A DNA stretch of 64,000 nt from Schistocephalus solidus (GCA_017591395.1 WEDG01002083.1:1-64000); one strand, 5' to 3'. Shown: positions 1-13,062, counted from the stretch's first letter. The notes: a model not told the origin generated them from the sequence alone. Program-made: numbers and translations.

Positions 1-2430
1 GTGCGTCAGCTGCCTAAAAATGATTATATGGAATATGCAGAATGCAGTTATTTGAGGACTTGGTAGGTAGGTAACTGAACGCCTCCCTTTAGTTGACTGT
101 CCTCGTGTTCCCTCGTTGGAGTCGTAATTGATGACATGAATGCGACTCCATCCTAACTGAGTGGTTAATCACCATGATTACGCAACCGATGTAAATCCCT
201 GGACTGCCGGACTACTCAGTTTAATTCTCCTAAAACATAAAAGAGATATTTACAATTTCGTCTGATTCTGGTAGTGTTTTCGATTCGAACGAATTACTTA
301 ATTAGGCTTGTACTATTGATTATCGTACAACCTACTTTCAAATTATTTTTTTGACGTGTCAGGATACTGGCTTTTTATCGAGTTTCTTTCTGACGGCCCA
401 CAAAAAATGTTTACTCAATTAGTTTGCATTATCACCATTCATTTTTGATGGCTTTATAAAGTCAAACTTTTTCGTAGAAAACCTTTGTTTCATGCACGCG
501 TTTGTTAGAATATTATGTCATATTTAAATGTTATACTTAAAGAAATGCTACTATTTGGTTTTAAAAATTTTTCTAGTTATGAGGTTTTTAAAACCGTGAA
601 ATGTTTCATTTAAAATACAACATATCCATTGATTTATTTACCATCCATATAAAATGTACAATATGATTAACATCCATCGCAAACTTTTATGAAAACTGTG
701 TGTAAAACTTCCTCATTACGAAGAAAAATGCGTGAATTTACCTAGATAGAATGTATATAACCTGTAGTTTGGAAACCTTGAATTCAATGGTAACGGCCGT
801 TAGGGTTCAAAATTATTCCGCTAAATGATGTAGATTTGGTAGTAGTTTGGAAACTTTGAATAAAATGGTAACAGCAAGTAGAGTTCAAAATTATTCCGCT
901 TAATGATGTGCATTTGGTGTAGATTTGGTGTAGATTTCAACAATCAACTGTGCCACCCCGGGAAGAACTGCAGTCTCCGGATGCTCACGTCACCAGAGAG
1001 ACTCTGTGATACCAGCTACGGAGCGTAATCCATTCGTTTACTATGTATGTTTTTTGGAAAGCGCACGCCACAACCATCAGGACTGGTTAAATGAAGCCAT
1101 AGCAACCACCGTGGCATTGTTCGAAAATTTTCGCCTGCGTCCTCTGCAATCGCCTGAACATTAACTTGGAAAAATGAATCCACCTGGATTGTCACTACAA
1201 ATTTCGTGTGAATTGCAGCACTGTCGAACTGAAAGAAAAGTGCAACCAAATGCGAAAAGCTCCCATACTAACTTCATACGCCTCCGAAGCCCGATGAAAC
1301 ATTCGCAGGGACTAATGGGGTTATGCCGGACTTTGAACTCTTTCCCACTCTCATGTTATCTGTAATGTTGATGTACGCCTACCGGGAAGAGCGCCCAGGC
1401 GGTCGAATTCTCAATATCTGACGCATGCAGGCACCATCGTGGTTGGCCGCGACAACTGTCCGTGGCCTGCGCTTCGTGGACGACTGTGCGCCCAACACAG
1501 TGGCAAAAGCGGATATGCAACAGAGCATGAAACTCTTAGCCACCACATGTGCACAATTCAGGCTGACCATCAACACAATAATACACTGAGAAAATACCGG
1601 CCGACACCCAAAAGTGAATAGAACGAGCCTTGCATCCGTATAAACGGATCTCAATCCAAAGCATTTGAAAAATTTCTTCACTGAGATGGTGCCCTCTTAG
1701 GAAACACCAAAATCGAGGATACGGTTGCACATCGGATCTCAAAATCCAGTCAGGCTTTTGGCTGCATTTAGGACTCCGTTTGAAATCGAATCGATCTCCA
1801 TCTACCTAATACATTTTAGATTTACAGAGGCGTCATCTTGACGACGTTGCTGCACGGGAAGGCAGCCTGAGAATCTATGAGAAACAGACGAGGAAGCTCG
1901 ATCAATTCCACCTCAGGTATTATGGGAAAGACAAGTTTCCAGGCACACAAGTCTTCGAACGAACCGTAAGCCTTGGCAGCAATGCCACGCTGAAGCCCAT
2001 TCAACCGCGCCACTGGAGTACGACGGCCAACCTAACCGACGCTTCTACAGTGACGTCGCTAGGGGTGTTTGGCAACAACGAGCGCAAACGACATCCTGAA
2101 TATCTCACTTAAACAATTGTAAATCAACCCGGAGACCTGACAGGACCAAGTTCAGTGTTGAATGAGCTGCATGAGGGCCTCTACGATACACCCAAACATG
2201 TGAGATCTAAACCTCCTACCCTTTTGCATGAAAACCTGGCGTGGTGTGCGACCATGTCATGGGTGGCTCGCGTAGGCAGGTTCCTGCAGTTCTGTTAGCT
2301 ATGTGCGACTGATGTTGACATCAGTTAATTAACTAACTTGGAAAATTGACTGACGCATTATATCCGGCACAGACAGCAAAGAAGACGTCTAAGACTCTAC
2401 CTCCATTGTACCTAGCTTACCTACTCTTGT
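1..2430. other. Non-coding stretch, no gene recognised
   Basis: Only short open frames without recognisable domains are present on either strand. Positions about 270-830 resemble about 15510-15985 in the same orientation (shared blocks such as the run around 'gattatcgtaca' and the 'ggaaaccttgaatt' segment), so this is a copy of a dispersed repeat related to the inverted-repeat element at 15.3 kb. The remainder (1000-2430) is anonymous sequence. Confidence 0.5.
764..925. repeat. Two-copy tandem duplication, period about 78 bp
   Basis: The segment beginning 'gtagtttggaaac' at 764 recurs at 842, followed in both copies by 'ggtaac', 'ttcaaaattattccgct' and 'aatgatgt'. The copies differ at several positions. 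After the second copy, 'atttggtgtag' is itself repeated. A homologous single copy lies near 15925-15980. Confidence 0.8.
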
Positions 2431-2434
2431 ACAA

Positions 2435-2800
2435 ACAATCTGACGCGTTCTTATGCTGACATAGTGCGCTAAAAGCCGTAGCTTGAAAGCCTACAACCTG
2501 ACGGGTTAACCTGAGCCAGGCTTTACTTGTCCCCGCATACTGTGGCCTCTATGACACTCCCACTCAGGTTGGATCCGAGCAGCTTCTTTCTTATTTCGAT
2601 GAAAACTGGGTCCATCGCGCACAGACCAGGCGTGTGTGTGGCACGCACAGATGGGCTGCACCCGATCCATCTCTGTCACCTCTGACTCGGCTTTGACAGC
2701 AGGCCAAGGAAGATGAGCAAGGAGAGAATGCGGTAGTTGCTGTGCAAGTCTACTATCACTGCAAACTATTTCGCACGCCAGTAACCGTCCTTACACCTAC
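2435..2800 (+). repeat. R1 dispersed repeat, diverged copy
   Basis: This shares ordered blocks with the 5.1-9.0 kb cluster: 'gcgctaaaagccgt', 'tgtggcctctatgacactcc', 'cactcaggttggatccgagc', then 'gagaatgcggtagttgctg' and 'gcaagtctactatcactg'. It is more diverged than the cluster copies and most like the copy at 14.44 kb (both carry 'gctgcacccgatccatctctg' or a close variant). No conserved open frame runs through the copies. Confidence 0.7.
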
Positions 2801-5080
2801 CATACTGTTTCACAGGAGGTGGTTATCATCGTGGCACAGCGAGTGGCAAGAAATAACTGTTTTGATACATTCTCATCAAATTTTGAATGAAACTCACATT
2901 TACAATAAATTTCGTGAAGTTTATACTCATAAGGAATTTGAGGCTTCCTGACTGAATGTGGTTGATTCATTCCGAATTTTAGTTACTTTCAGACTTAGTT
3001 ATGACCGCAAACACGTGACAACAGCGGAATTACCCTCTTTAACCCACACTGGAAAACCATTGTTTACGTCCTTCTAGTATTGTTCAAGGTATTTCTAGTC
3101 CCAATATTAGTAATTGCAAAACATTAATCAGCCCAGCCAAGGTGATCGATATTTTCTGTTCTGATTTTTTTCACAGATGCTAGACTACGATCGTTCTGAA
3201 GACGTCAAGTTTGGCAATCATAAACTTCCGATTTATTTCATAATTACGTCTATGCAGTAATATAAGGAAGGGTAGAGTAACAAGATTTTTTAACATCAAT
3301 AAAAAGTAAGCATGGGGGAGAAAGCTGAGGGTGTTCAGAGTTCAGGGGTTATAGTCTTCTCATATCATAGGCACTCATATGAAAATTTATAAATTCATTA
3401 GTATATCCTTTAAAGGGTATCTAGAAAAAAAATGTGAAACCGCTGACCTTTAACGGGATGGTTGGATGCGGTGAACACATATAAATCTTGTAACGTCATC
3501 AGTGAATCCTGTCTGAGATCAAAAGATTCAGAACGTTGTCTTCCGATTACATATTTCGCGCGTAAATTCAAAAAAGAAATCCACTGGAAACTTTCTAAAA
3601 TACGGTTTCAGCGATTTTTTAATCCTTTGTTGAGGAAAACAACTGCGTGTGCATCGAGAAAAGTGCAGTTGTCTTCTAGAAGCTGCTATATGAAAGTAAA
3701 GTGAGCATATTTCAATAATTTCCAAATTTTAAACTCAATTTTATTTAAATGCGCGGAGATTATACACTCAAACATTTCACCAGAAATGGCCAATTACATT
3801 CGTTTACCATATGTGTCTATAAGTCTGAGGTTTTTATCATTTATAGATGATCACTGGTCACTTTCAAAAACCAACTTTTAATAAGTCTTGTTTGAATTTT
3901 TAGGAAGATAACCGGCAAAGCTCCCACAGGCAGTTGGGGGCAAAGACTATGAAAGTGGCTGTTAAATGCAAGGGACAATGAAATTTAAAGCTACTCCCAA
4001 TAACACCAATGAGGGTTATGAGTATTCTGATGCAGGTCTACCCCTGATTCTCTATGTTATCTTCTTATATTTTTGCTCAATTGACCAACTATTCTACATC
4101 GTTAATATTTTAGGTAGGGCTGCACTGTATTTCTGCCAAAATTTATGGGTAAACCAGGCCACTTCCAATATGGGCATATAGGATTTTTGGAGGGAACACT
4201 AACTGGGAAAGGAGGGGTAAAACTGTGCAGTCACCTATACCCATGTTATCTCTCTTCACCAACCCCTTCAATTGCAGATAAGTCGTTCACTGTTAACTAA
4301 ATATATTCGTGAGGTGTGCCATGCAATGAGTCACTGAAACCAAGTAACCGACCGAGGAACAATTCACCCAAAAATCAGGTAAATATGTTTACTGAAAACC
4401 TTTTAGTAGACATGTATTTGAAACTAAATCATTCAGTGGCCATGCTAGGCAGCGCGACCATATTTCAACCCACCTCAAATTTTAGCACGAGTGCGACTAA
4501 TTTCAGCGGAAGAGACGAGCATCGAGCTAGCTATCTTTTGTGTCTGAACTTACGAAGTGCCTGCTACCATTTGTAACCAGCTTTTGGTGTGTCTATGAGG
4601 GTTGGTGCGTGCTACGAAGTGTTTCAATTGGTTTCTGACTGACCGTAGCTAGACGAATACCCCCAAAAACAGCCGTTGTGTCTAGTAGCCCCATGTGCCT
4701 CTCCGACGGATGACTACATATGGATAATGGACTTCGCGCATGGTTGCTTGATGAGGTTCTTCCTCTTTAAGGTGGTCTCGCGAAGCTGCATGCGGTTTGG
4801 GAGCTAAATTTGAAGGTCGACCGAGAAGACGTCTGATTACCACCCTCTTCATACATGACAGATTTCTTGATTATCACCTAGATTTAACTGAGTAACAAAT
4901 CCAAACCTTGTCCAAAATGTTGTCGTGCGTCATCCCCTATGTACTCTAGTGCGACCTTCGCACCATTGCTCCTGCATCTTTGGCTGCAGTTTTTGACCGA
5001 TTGCTCTGACGTTGTTGAATTCACCGTAACCGTATTGTAGCCGTTAAATGAAAGATGGCTTCTGCTGTTTAGAAATTTAT
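2801..5080. other. Non-coding stretch, no feature recognised
   Basis: Open frames here are all under 90 codons and show no domain, motif or repeat partner that I recognise. I see no tRNA-like sequence or long inverted repeat. Confidence 0.4.
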
Positions 5081-5469
5081 GCCTTCGGTCACAGCTGGTG
5101 GCGAGGCAGTGAGCTAAACTTGCTGACTGGCGGACTGAGAGTCAGGCTGCAATGGCTCCTTCCTTAATGTGGCCTTTATGACACTCCCACTCCGTGGTAT
5201 CCGAGACAGTTGTGGTGGTACACCCAGGGGCGGCTCCGGCCGCGTCAGCCACATGTGCCCTTTCCCATCTCCGGTCTTCTTGACTCTGTCTTGAAACCGG
5301 GTCTAGATGAGGGATGAGGAGAGATTGCGGTAGCTGCAGCGCAAGTCTACTATCACTTAAAACTAATTCACGTGCAAGTCACCATCCCTGCTCCACCTGG
5401 TGTGGAGCATATGGTTGAACTCGTCGAAATCGATGGTCGAACTGTCATGGTTATGTGGGTATATGTGGG

Positions 5470-5530
5470 TGTGTGTATCGTGCTTTCTAATTGGCATGTG
5501 TGTGTGTATCGTGCTTTCTATTGGGCCATG
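5470..5530. repeat. Short tandem duplication within R1 cluster
   Basis: A segment reading 'gtgtgtatcgtgctttct' occurs at about 5470-5487 and again, with two extra GT units, at about 5504-5521, in a GT-rich context. It looks like slippage-type duplication. Confidence 0.7.
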
Positions 5531-6360
5531 GTAGATGTGTTGGACCACATCAGGACACGGCATGCGTTATTCGGGTTGCGCTCCGCTAACAAATGCCGAA
5601 CATGGGAGGTGTGGTGGCACGTCTAGGGGCGGCTAAGACTTAGGGGACCCGGTCGCGCCAGCCACCTGCGTCCGCTCCCGCCTCCGGTCTTCTTGACTCT
5701 GTATTGTCTTCGTGCTCAGGTGGGGGAGGAGCAAAGAGTGCGGTAACTGCAGCGCAAGGCTACTATCACTTAAAACTAATTCACGCCCCAGTCACTGACC
5801 CCTGCACCACCCTTCCCTGGAGCATACGGTGGACATCGTCGAAATCAACGGTCGAACCATCGTTTGTGTGTTGAACAGTCGACTGATGAACTGAGAGCCA
5901 GACTGCAATGGCTCCCTCTTAATGTGGCCTCTATCTCACTCCCACGCAGCGGGATCCAACCTGCCTCCCCTTGTTTTTGTATGAAATCCCGATCGTGTGA
6001 GTACGAAATAAGGAGCTTGTTGGCATGCCTCGGTGCGGTTTCACTTCGTGTCGATCGTCTGAACCCGATCCCGCCTCCAGTTTTCTTGACCATTGAGTGA
6101 AACCTAGTTCAGTTTGGTGAGGGTAGAGATGGTGCGCTATGTGATATACAAGTCTACTATCAGTATGAACTAATTTGCGCACAATTATCACCGTCCCTGC
6201 ATTCACCCTGCTACGCGGCATACGCTGTAAATTGTTGGCAAGGACGGCTGAAATGTCGTGCTCCCTTCACTGGATTGAATTGTTTAGTTGGCCATTTAAG
6301 CAATGCTTCGTTTTTCCGCAACCCAGTGGACATCGTCGAAATCGACAGTCGAACTAACAA

Positions 6361-7200
6361 CAAATAGCCTCTTTAATCTGCTTGTTTCATACTGCAGCAA
6401 TGCTAGCAGTGGGGATTAGGGAATTATGAAGTTGCTTAGCAACCCAGTTGATCTCCGAGATATTCGGTTGGAATGAGATCTGAGGGAAAGCCAGGATGGC
6501 AAAGCGAGTGGAATTTAGTGTCAATTAAATTATTTAGAGAAATCAAGATGGCTCGGGAGACTGTCATCTGGTAAGATGCGTATTGCTAGCCAATTCAAAA
6601 ATCTCCCCCTCCCCGTGATCTCTTCTAGTGTGTGTTGTTGGGATTCTGGGGGTGTAGGGGTACTAGTTAGTGGTAGCACCACACAGATAGCATTTGGTCG
6701 CTCCATTTTTCTTGTGCAGGTGGTGAATGCTCCTGTGGCCGCCTCTAACTGGTACTCAACTCTCACCTGTGGCTCCTCTAAGTTGGGTTCTTCCCAGTGG
6801 CCACACCACGGGCAACCGTCACGACCGGCGGGCTAAACCAGGTGAGGGTCTCCGGTGTTGTGTGTGCCTCCACACCCGGTATGTCTGACTCCCGAAATTC
6901 CCGCCTCCCCCCCTCTCAAAAAGACAGCAAACCCGTAGGCGGCCCAGGCTAACTCGGGTCGTTTTCCCACTGAAACAAAACCGTGACCCATATTAGAGTT
7001 CAGCAGCCGTCTGGGATGTCCGAGCAGCCCTATTTAGGGACAGCACTGCTTGCCACATCGCGGAGGAAGGGGCTGGAAAATGTGCCTTAAACAAATGCTG
7101 GTTATCACGTCTTCTGCAGCTGGCCACGGCTCGCAGATCGCAAAATACGCGGTTGTAAAACTCAAAAAAACAACAATTCTCCCGGTGTGGCACCTGATAA
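6361..7200. other. Unassigned stretch within R1 region
   Basis: This interrupts the R1 cluster. It is relatively G/C-rich, with open frames of 78-86 codons on both strands at 6530-6836 and up to 100 codons at 7050-7352, none with recognisable motifs. It may be the body of another repetitive element. No coding call is justified. Confidence 0.35.
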
Positions 7201-8950
7201 AATCATGGTTTCCTAGAAACCATGGCTTGGAAGGCTGCCAATCTGACGCTTACACCATACCACGCCGTCGGCCAAGTGTATGTTCTGTGTGTGTCGAGTG
7301 GCTGACTAGTGGACTGGGAGTCAGACGGCTATGGCTCCTCCATCTCCACTGAGTAAGTAAATCCTGGTGTGCGCGATATGGGGACCAGGTCGTGCTGTGG
7401 CGCGCGAAGACGGGTACGCCGATCCGTTAGCCAATGTGCCCACTCCCACATCAGGCAACTGACCACCTCGGACAGTGGTCTGATGGTGGGGGTGGAGGAG
7501 AGAGTGAGGTCAACAGCTCAGCGCATTTTCCTCACTATAAACAATCTTACGCGCTTGAAACTGTCCCGGTGCGCTAAAAGCCGTGGCTTGGAGGGTTGCC
7601 AAATGACGGGATAACTCGGACTGCATGGTCAGCACAAAGTGTGTTTTGTGTGAAGTGGCTGACTGGTGGACTGAGAGTCAGGCTGCAATGGCTCCTTCTT
7701 AATGTGGCCTTTATGGCACTCCCACTCCGTGTGATACGAGCCAGGTGTGGTGGTATGCCGAGGGGGGGCTCCGATCGGACCAGCCACCTGTGTCCTCTTC
7801 CATCTCCGGTCTTCTTGCCTGGGTCCTGAGCCTTGGCTCAGGTGGAGGAGGAGAAGAGAGTGCGGTAACGTTAAGCACCGCGGTTGGAAGTTTTCCAACT
7901 GACAATTACACTCAGACCTCGCAGTTAGTCCAATGTGTGTTGTTTGGAGTGGTTGACTGGTGATCTGTGAGTCAGGCTGCGATGGTTCCTTCTTAACGTG
8001 ACTTCTGGCTATCTCACACATGTGAGATATAAGCCTTTCAACTCCCTGTGTTATGAAATCCGGGTCTTGTGTTTGTGGGGCCAGGTCGTGTACGTAGTAC
8101 ATGTAGACGAGGTCACCAGCAGCTGCGCCCACTTCCGCATCAGACAACTGACCGTCTCAGACATCGATATTATTGTGGGGATGGGGGAGAGAGTGTGGTC
8201 GACAGCTCAGCGTATGTTCCTCACTATAAAAAATCTGCCGCACTTGAAACTATCACGGTGCGCTAAAAGCCGTGGCTTGCAAGGTTGCCAACTGAAGGGA
8301 AAACTCGGACCGTGTGGTCAGCCCAATGTGTGTTTTGTGTGGAGTGGCTGACTGGCGGACTGAGAGTCAGGCTGCAATGGCTCCTTCTTAATGTGGTATT
8401 TATGGCACTCCCACTCCGTGGGATCCGAGCCAGGTGTGGTGGCACGCCCAGGGGCGGCTCCTGCCACGCCAGCCACCTGCGTCCTCTCACCCCTCCGGTC
8501 TTCTTGACTCTGTCTTGACACTGGCTTCAGATGGGGAAGGTGGAGAGAGTGCGGTAGCTGCAGCGCAAGGTTACTATCAATTAAAACTAATTCACGCCCA
8601 AGTCACCGTCCCTGCACCACCCTTCCGTGGAGCATACGGTGGACATCGTTGAAATCAACGGTCGAAATATCGTTTGTGTGTCGAACGGTCGACTGATTAA
8701 CTGAGAGCCAGGCTGCAATGGCTCTTACTTAATGTGGCCTCTAACTCACTCCCACGCGGTGGGATCCAACCTGCCTCCCCTGCATCCACCCTGCTACGCG
8801 GCATACGCTGTAAATTGTTGGCAAGGACGGCCGAAATGTCGTGCTCCCTTCACTGGATTGAATTGTTTAGTTGGCCATTTAAGCAATGCTTCGATTTTCC
8901 GCAGCCTAGTAAACACGCAACCTTTTCCTTTGACCCACTTGTGAAAAACT

Positions 8951-9020
8951 CGGTGGCCTCGGTGGGATTCGAACCCACGCCAGCAAGGGGAAGGCTTTAG
9001 TACAGCTAGCGCTCTAGTAT
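8951..9020 (-). repeat. tRNA-like sequence, 5'-truncated
   Basis: On the minus strand it shows the 3' three-quarters of the tRNA-like head found in the 29.8-32.3 kb array: 'gctgtactaaagcc' hairpin, 'ccttgctggc', a T-arm with GTGGG-TTCGAAT-CCCAC, and the acceptor half 'cgaggcc' followed by 'acc'. The D-arm/A-box half is missing (sequence diverges beyond about 9020). It directly abuts the last R1 copy. Confidence 0.85.
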
Positions 9021-9029
9021 TTTATCCCT

Positions 9030-11390
9030 TACCCGTATTTCGAAGCTGAATTCCTAAATCCAGGTTAGCAATCCTATTGTGCAGTGAATTAATCAAGTCC
9101 ACCACTGTTTACTTTATCTGTGCTTTTTTACGACTGACAGGCATAATCTGCAATTATAACACGCATATAGATCGAAACTCGGTTTTCCCATCCAGTGTTT
9201 AATTAAGCGATTTGGGACTGAAAGTTTAGTTCCCACCAAGAAAAATTAGTTATCCGTTAAAATTTATCCATCCAAATAAATTATCCTTGTTTTTACCTAT
9301 CAAGTTATCGTCATAAGGTTGTTTCACGTTTACTCCAATATCCATCACATTCTTTTCTGTATCCTCCTGAATCCTTCATGTTAAAGATCTGTATAGTGAT
9401 TTTTGCCTTGTCAAGTGACATTGCTTATGACAAATGGGCAAAGTTAACTTACAAGATTGTAGTCAACTGCAGAGTGTATATCCGCTCAGAAACGTCCGCG
9501 GCTGAGCTGCCCAGGACTTGAACGATGTGCCTCTCCAATTTCGAGCAAAGAACCTTCTCGAAATTTGAAACCAACAGGCAGTCAAACTGTAGGTTTTTAG
9601 CGTGCATGCACGGGACCATAGTATTGGCCCAATTTGTGGGAATTGTTGCGTGATGTAAAAAGCCCTCCCAGCATCAGAGAATTATAAAGCGTTGATCGCT
9701 GGTGGAGAGTCGAGAGGTTACTTTCTAGGTCTAAGTAGTCACACAGTGAGGAAACGCCATGGCGTATTGGCAACAAGCGATAATGGTAAACATCGGACAT
9801 TTTCGGTCTTCTATTTACCTACCCGTCAACAGACCAGCATAACCTTGTGTTCGCTGAATTAAAAATAACTTTCTAATGATGAAGTTGATTTACACAGAGG
9901 CCAAAGAAAGCAAAGGTACCAAGCCACAACTTATGAAGCTGGATATTAAAACATCGAAACTCTGCGTTCATTTGGGGTTCAAATTGGCGGAGCCAATTCA
10001 CGGGATCTAAACTAGCACAATGTAAATTTCACCATTGAATTTGCGCTTTCAGTTCGCCCTCTGTAAATGTACTTATTAAGTTGTCCAGGTTATCTTCTGT
10101 ACAAGGATATCGCGTTCCAAAAGAGGCTAAATTCAATGAGTGTGCCTGGAAAAGATCCAAAAAAGGCAGGTTTTTGCGTTTTTAAATGAATGATTTGGTG
10201 CAAATACAGGCCAAAATACAACAGTATATCAGGGCCTCATTTTAAATGAATTTTCGCACCGGAATGATTCAGGTATGGGCTGATCAAACTGAGCGACGTT
10301 CTTATATATATTCTTCTTCCATGAAGGCTTAGCGTCTGCCCCACTTCGGATGGCGGCAAATAACTGCTTTGTAGCCTGTTCTACCGCAACGGGAAATTCA
10401 AGTGGCATCTAGGAAGAAAAAAATGGTTGAAAATCTCAATTATAAAAATATTCTTTATGTGCGTCTTATTCTGATTGCGTTGAACTGCAGCTTAGTTGCT
10501 CACTTTCATGTCAAGGCCACGGTTGTAATGGAGAAGCAGGGTTCGGCATAGTTCATGGATTGGCGTGATGTGAATACTGTCCGCCGACTTCACTCCTGAG
10601 GCTATAAGTCCCCGGACATATCTTTCGATGTGAATATAGAAGAACTCCCTGAAATGTATTAAAAATGACCGCAGTTAGCCTCATGCGTCCAACTAGGGTA
10701 TTCGGTCCCTTAACCCGAAGCATAAATAAAGATATGGCTCAGAAACAGAGGGAATTTGAGAAAACCCGAAGACTACAAGTAAAGGACTGGCTGGTTGGTG
10801 TCACGTCATCTTCACAAGCGTGTCAGCTGCACACAACCGCGTTCTCACAACAGCAGAGGCGACGACGATGAAAACGATCACGAGGATAATTGTTTTTCTT
10901 GGGCTTACCGGAAGTTGCTGAACCACTTGACTAGCTGTGCAGTATTATACCGAGTGAAGGATACCTCAGGAAAATAGGATTTAAGGTAGGAGGATGTGGG
11001 ATAGCGCGCATACAGAAACATCAATTTGGCCTTTCGGAGGTGAATTCCGTTGAGGAGTCTGCCCTAAACAGTAAAACAAGGAGATTATTCGTTAGGAGGT
11101 TTGAGGGACACTAGAAAAGTGGGTTTCCCGGTCAGTTGAATTTGAAGTAAATGTGCAAATTTTTGAGAGGAAGTTTTCTGGAGACTTTTTAGCATGCTCC
11201 ATCTGTAGGATGTACAATCAAACAGATTCTTTATGCGATAAAATATTACACGATGTTTTACGATTTTCCTGAATTAGACTATGTGAAAGCTTCCAAGAGA
11301 GTATCTTATTATTAACGAAAGCAAGGCACTAACCGATTGCGTTACGAGGTCAACTTGTTCCTTTTTACCTCGGGACTCAACCTCGAGGCC
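9030..11390. other. Non-coding stretch, no gene recognised
   Basis: Only short open frames (under 70 codons) without motifs. No repeats of note were detected by eye. Confidence 0.4.
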
Positions 11391-11395
11391 TAACA

Positions 11396-11650
11396 TCAGC
11401 AGCTCAGGGGCTGGTAATATAGACAGAATGACGTTACTGACAGAGAAAAGGGAGATTGGAATGGCATTTCTGATTTACGAGCCATCATTAGCCAGCCATG
11501 CCCGACCCCAGATTTCACAAACCCAAGGCTTAAAGCTGGCACTAACGATTGAACCGTGGGCTCGTTGTCCTGTCGGTTCAATTCTGTTATGTTAATAGTG
11601 GTTGAGGTTGTGTATGATTGGCTGATGGTGACTAATAAGCCAAAACTGAC
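11396..11650 (-). repeat. Second tRNA-derived SINE-like family, copy 1
   Basis: The right end reads on the minus strand as a polymerase III A-box-like tRNA head ('gagcccacggttcaat' to 'gttag'). It is followed by sequence shared with 17118-17275 and 22690-22850: 'gggattggtgtgaaatct'-type text, the 'catgaatcgc/catggctggc' block and 'ccattccaatctccctt'. It lies inside or just downstream of the spliced gene at 11.7-13.1 kb. Confidence 0.55.
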
Positions 11651-11746
11651 CATTTAAAGCTCCCTCGTCTTTTTCGGTAAGGTAATTCTGCTTATTATTA
11701 TGAGAATTATCTTATTGTCTATAAAATTTCAAAAATTATCATTTAC

Positions 11747-13062
11747 CTGCTTTCCAGAAATAAATCCAAGCATAAATTGTGATCGAACTGCATACATAGC
11801 AATGTAGTGGGCACAGAAGGAAAAAAATACTCCATTAAGTTTTTTGAAGTTCATAAGCCCGGTAAAATAAATCTACCTTGTTGATGTAAGCTTCATCGGC
11901 CTGAGTAATACTTTTCGATTTCGTCTTGATGTTAAGTTTTACTGCCTTGGCTCCACCAATTGGCCCGTTTTCTTGCCAACTCAGCGAAAGCGAGTCGAAA
12001 CGCCTACTTGTCATCCTTGCTAATCTCTCGCCTTCCTCTGTTTCCGGCCTGCCTGCTGTCTCCAGTGGCAGCGGAGCCTCAGCTTGCCAGTCTACCCTGA
12101 GCCAATTTTTGCGTGACACGTCATTTCTAGAGGAGCTGAGTCGTTTCGCGCCCTGCAGGCCAGATTCCTCACCCCTCTTCGGCGTCTTCTGGCGAAGATC
12201 CGGTGCGACAATCGTTGTCGACTGTGGATTCAGTTTCTGCTCTCTGTAAACTCAGATGCACCATTTCCCGCACGTTTTTTTGAAGTCTAGTGATTAGATT
12301 TAATAGCAAGTCCGTGGAGAGGACTTTTTGCTTTTCACTTTGACTATGAAAAATTGGCGACTCTGGTGACTCTGCGACCCTCGTGAGAGGAGTTGTGGTT
12401 ATTCCATTGGTCGCATCGTAGAAACTGGGCGTGACTGACGGCTGCCCTGTGGTTCCCAACCCTGACCAACTACCGGAGGTCGGTTGTGGCGGTAGGGGCG
12501 GCCAGAAGAGACCAGCAGGACTGAGAACTTGAATGGACTGCAACACTGGCGTGGAGAGTAGAAGTGCCGGTGGAGGAACAACAAAAGGGGTGGACAAGTC
12601 GAAATGTAAGGGGCCGTAGGGTGCGGAAGGTGCCTCGAAATTGAATGGCTCTGGACGTCTGTTATTGACTGGTTCTTTCTGGTACTGTGGCTTTCGGTTC
12701 TCAGAGTCCGAATCGGTGAGGTGGAGACACATGTCAGTTAAATAATTCTGCTGGATATGGCAATTTCCGGTTTGTGTGAGGTTCTCATCGAAGCCTGAGT
12801 CGTTATTCTTCGGACTGCTGCCGGTCAATTTCAGTCCAGTGGGAGGATGAAAAGGTATGTTGTTTTCCACGTCTGAAGAAATAGTTGAACGGCACAGCTG
12901 CTGGCTTCTTAGGGGTTGAACAACGTCCGAATGTTGTGGCATCCTTGAGCTTAGATCTAATAAACATGATAAACAAAAGGGAACAAACTGAGGTAAAAAA
13001 AATTATATAGGAAGGTAAAAAACCGGCGAGTGCTTTACCGGAAGGCATGTCTTTCAAGATGT
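11747..13062 (-). CDS. Partial spliced gene, Pro/Ser-rich protein of unknown function
   Basis: Proposed exons on the minus strand are 13039-13062 (24 nt), 12173-12956 (784 nt), 11877-12135 (259 nt) and 11747-11787 (41 nt); both ends of the gene are missing from the model. The long exon is open throughout: it holds a Pro/Ser/Thr-rich low-complexity stretch (for example 'VVPPPALLLSTPVLQS') and then a Leu-rich amphipathic stretch ('DLLLNLITRLQKNVREMVHL'). It ends at a GTGAGG donor; a 37-nt intron (acceptor ACTCAG) restores frame into the next exon. An alternative acceptor nine bases on (CTCTAG) also stays in frame. The third exon ends AAG before GTAGAT. The fourth is open, with acceptor TATGCAG and donor GTAAAT. 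Borders and frame agree at every join, which supports a real gene. No family recognised; a disordered or coiled adaptor-like protein is possible. The very short intron could instead be a frameshift. Confidence 0.6.

Larger units (their letters stand above)
5090..8945 (+). repeat. R1 repeat cluster, about eight partial copies
   Basis: Copies run head-to-tail at about 5090-5400, 5570-5830, 5830-6360, 7200-7530, 7560-7870, 7880-8240, 8250-8650 and 8650-8945. A full unit reads, in order: a 'gtgcgctaaaagccgtggct' segment, a 'gactgagagtcaggctgcaa' segment, 'ctcccactccgtggga', a C-rich stretch before 'ccggtcttcttgactctg', 'gagagagtgcggtagctgca', and 'ctactatca.ttaaaactaa' up to 'cggtggacatcgtcgaaatc'. 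Copies are truncated differently and several short ORFs here are merely translations of the same repeat in different frames. About 140 bp at 6205-6345 and 8775-8905 are nearly identical, so part of the cluster duplicated recently. Identity of the element is unknown; no transposase or reverse transcriptase is visible. Confidence 0.75.

Noticed and set aside
8734..9000. 88-codon plus-strand frame ending 'SVASVGFEPTPARGRL'
   Set aside because: The end is a translation of the antisense of the tRNA-like sequence, and the rest is R1 repeat. No protein is indicated.
12803..13057. 84-codon minus-strand frame with a hydrophobic stretch, as a membrane protein
   Set aside because: The hydrophobic part is the pyrimidine/AT-rich intron before the acceptor at 12957, and the remainder is the wrong frame of the long exon.
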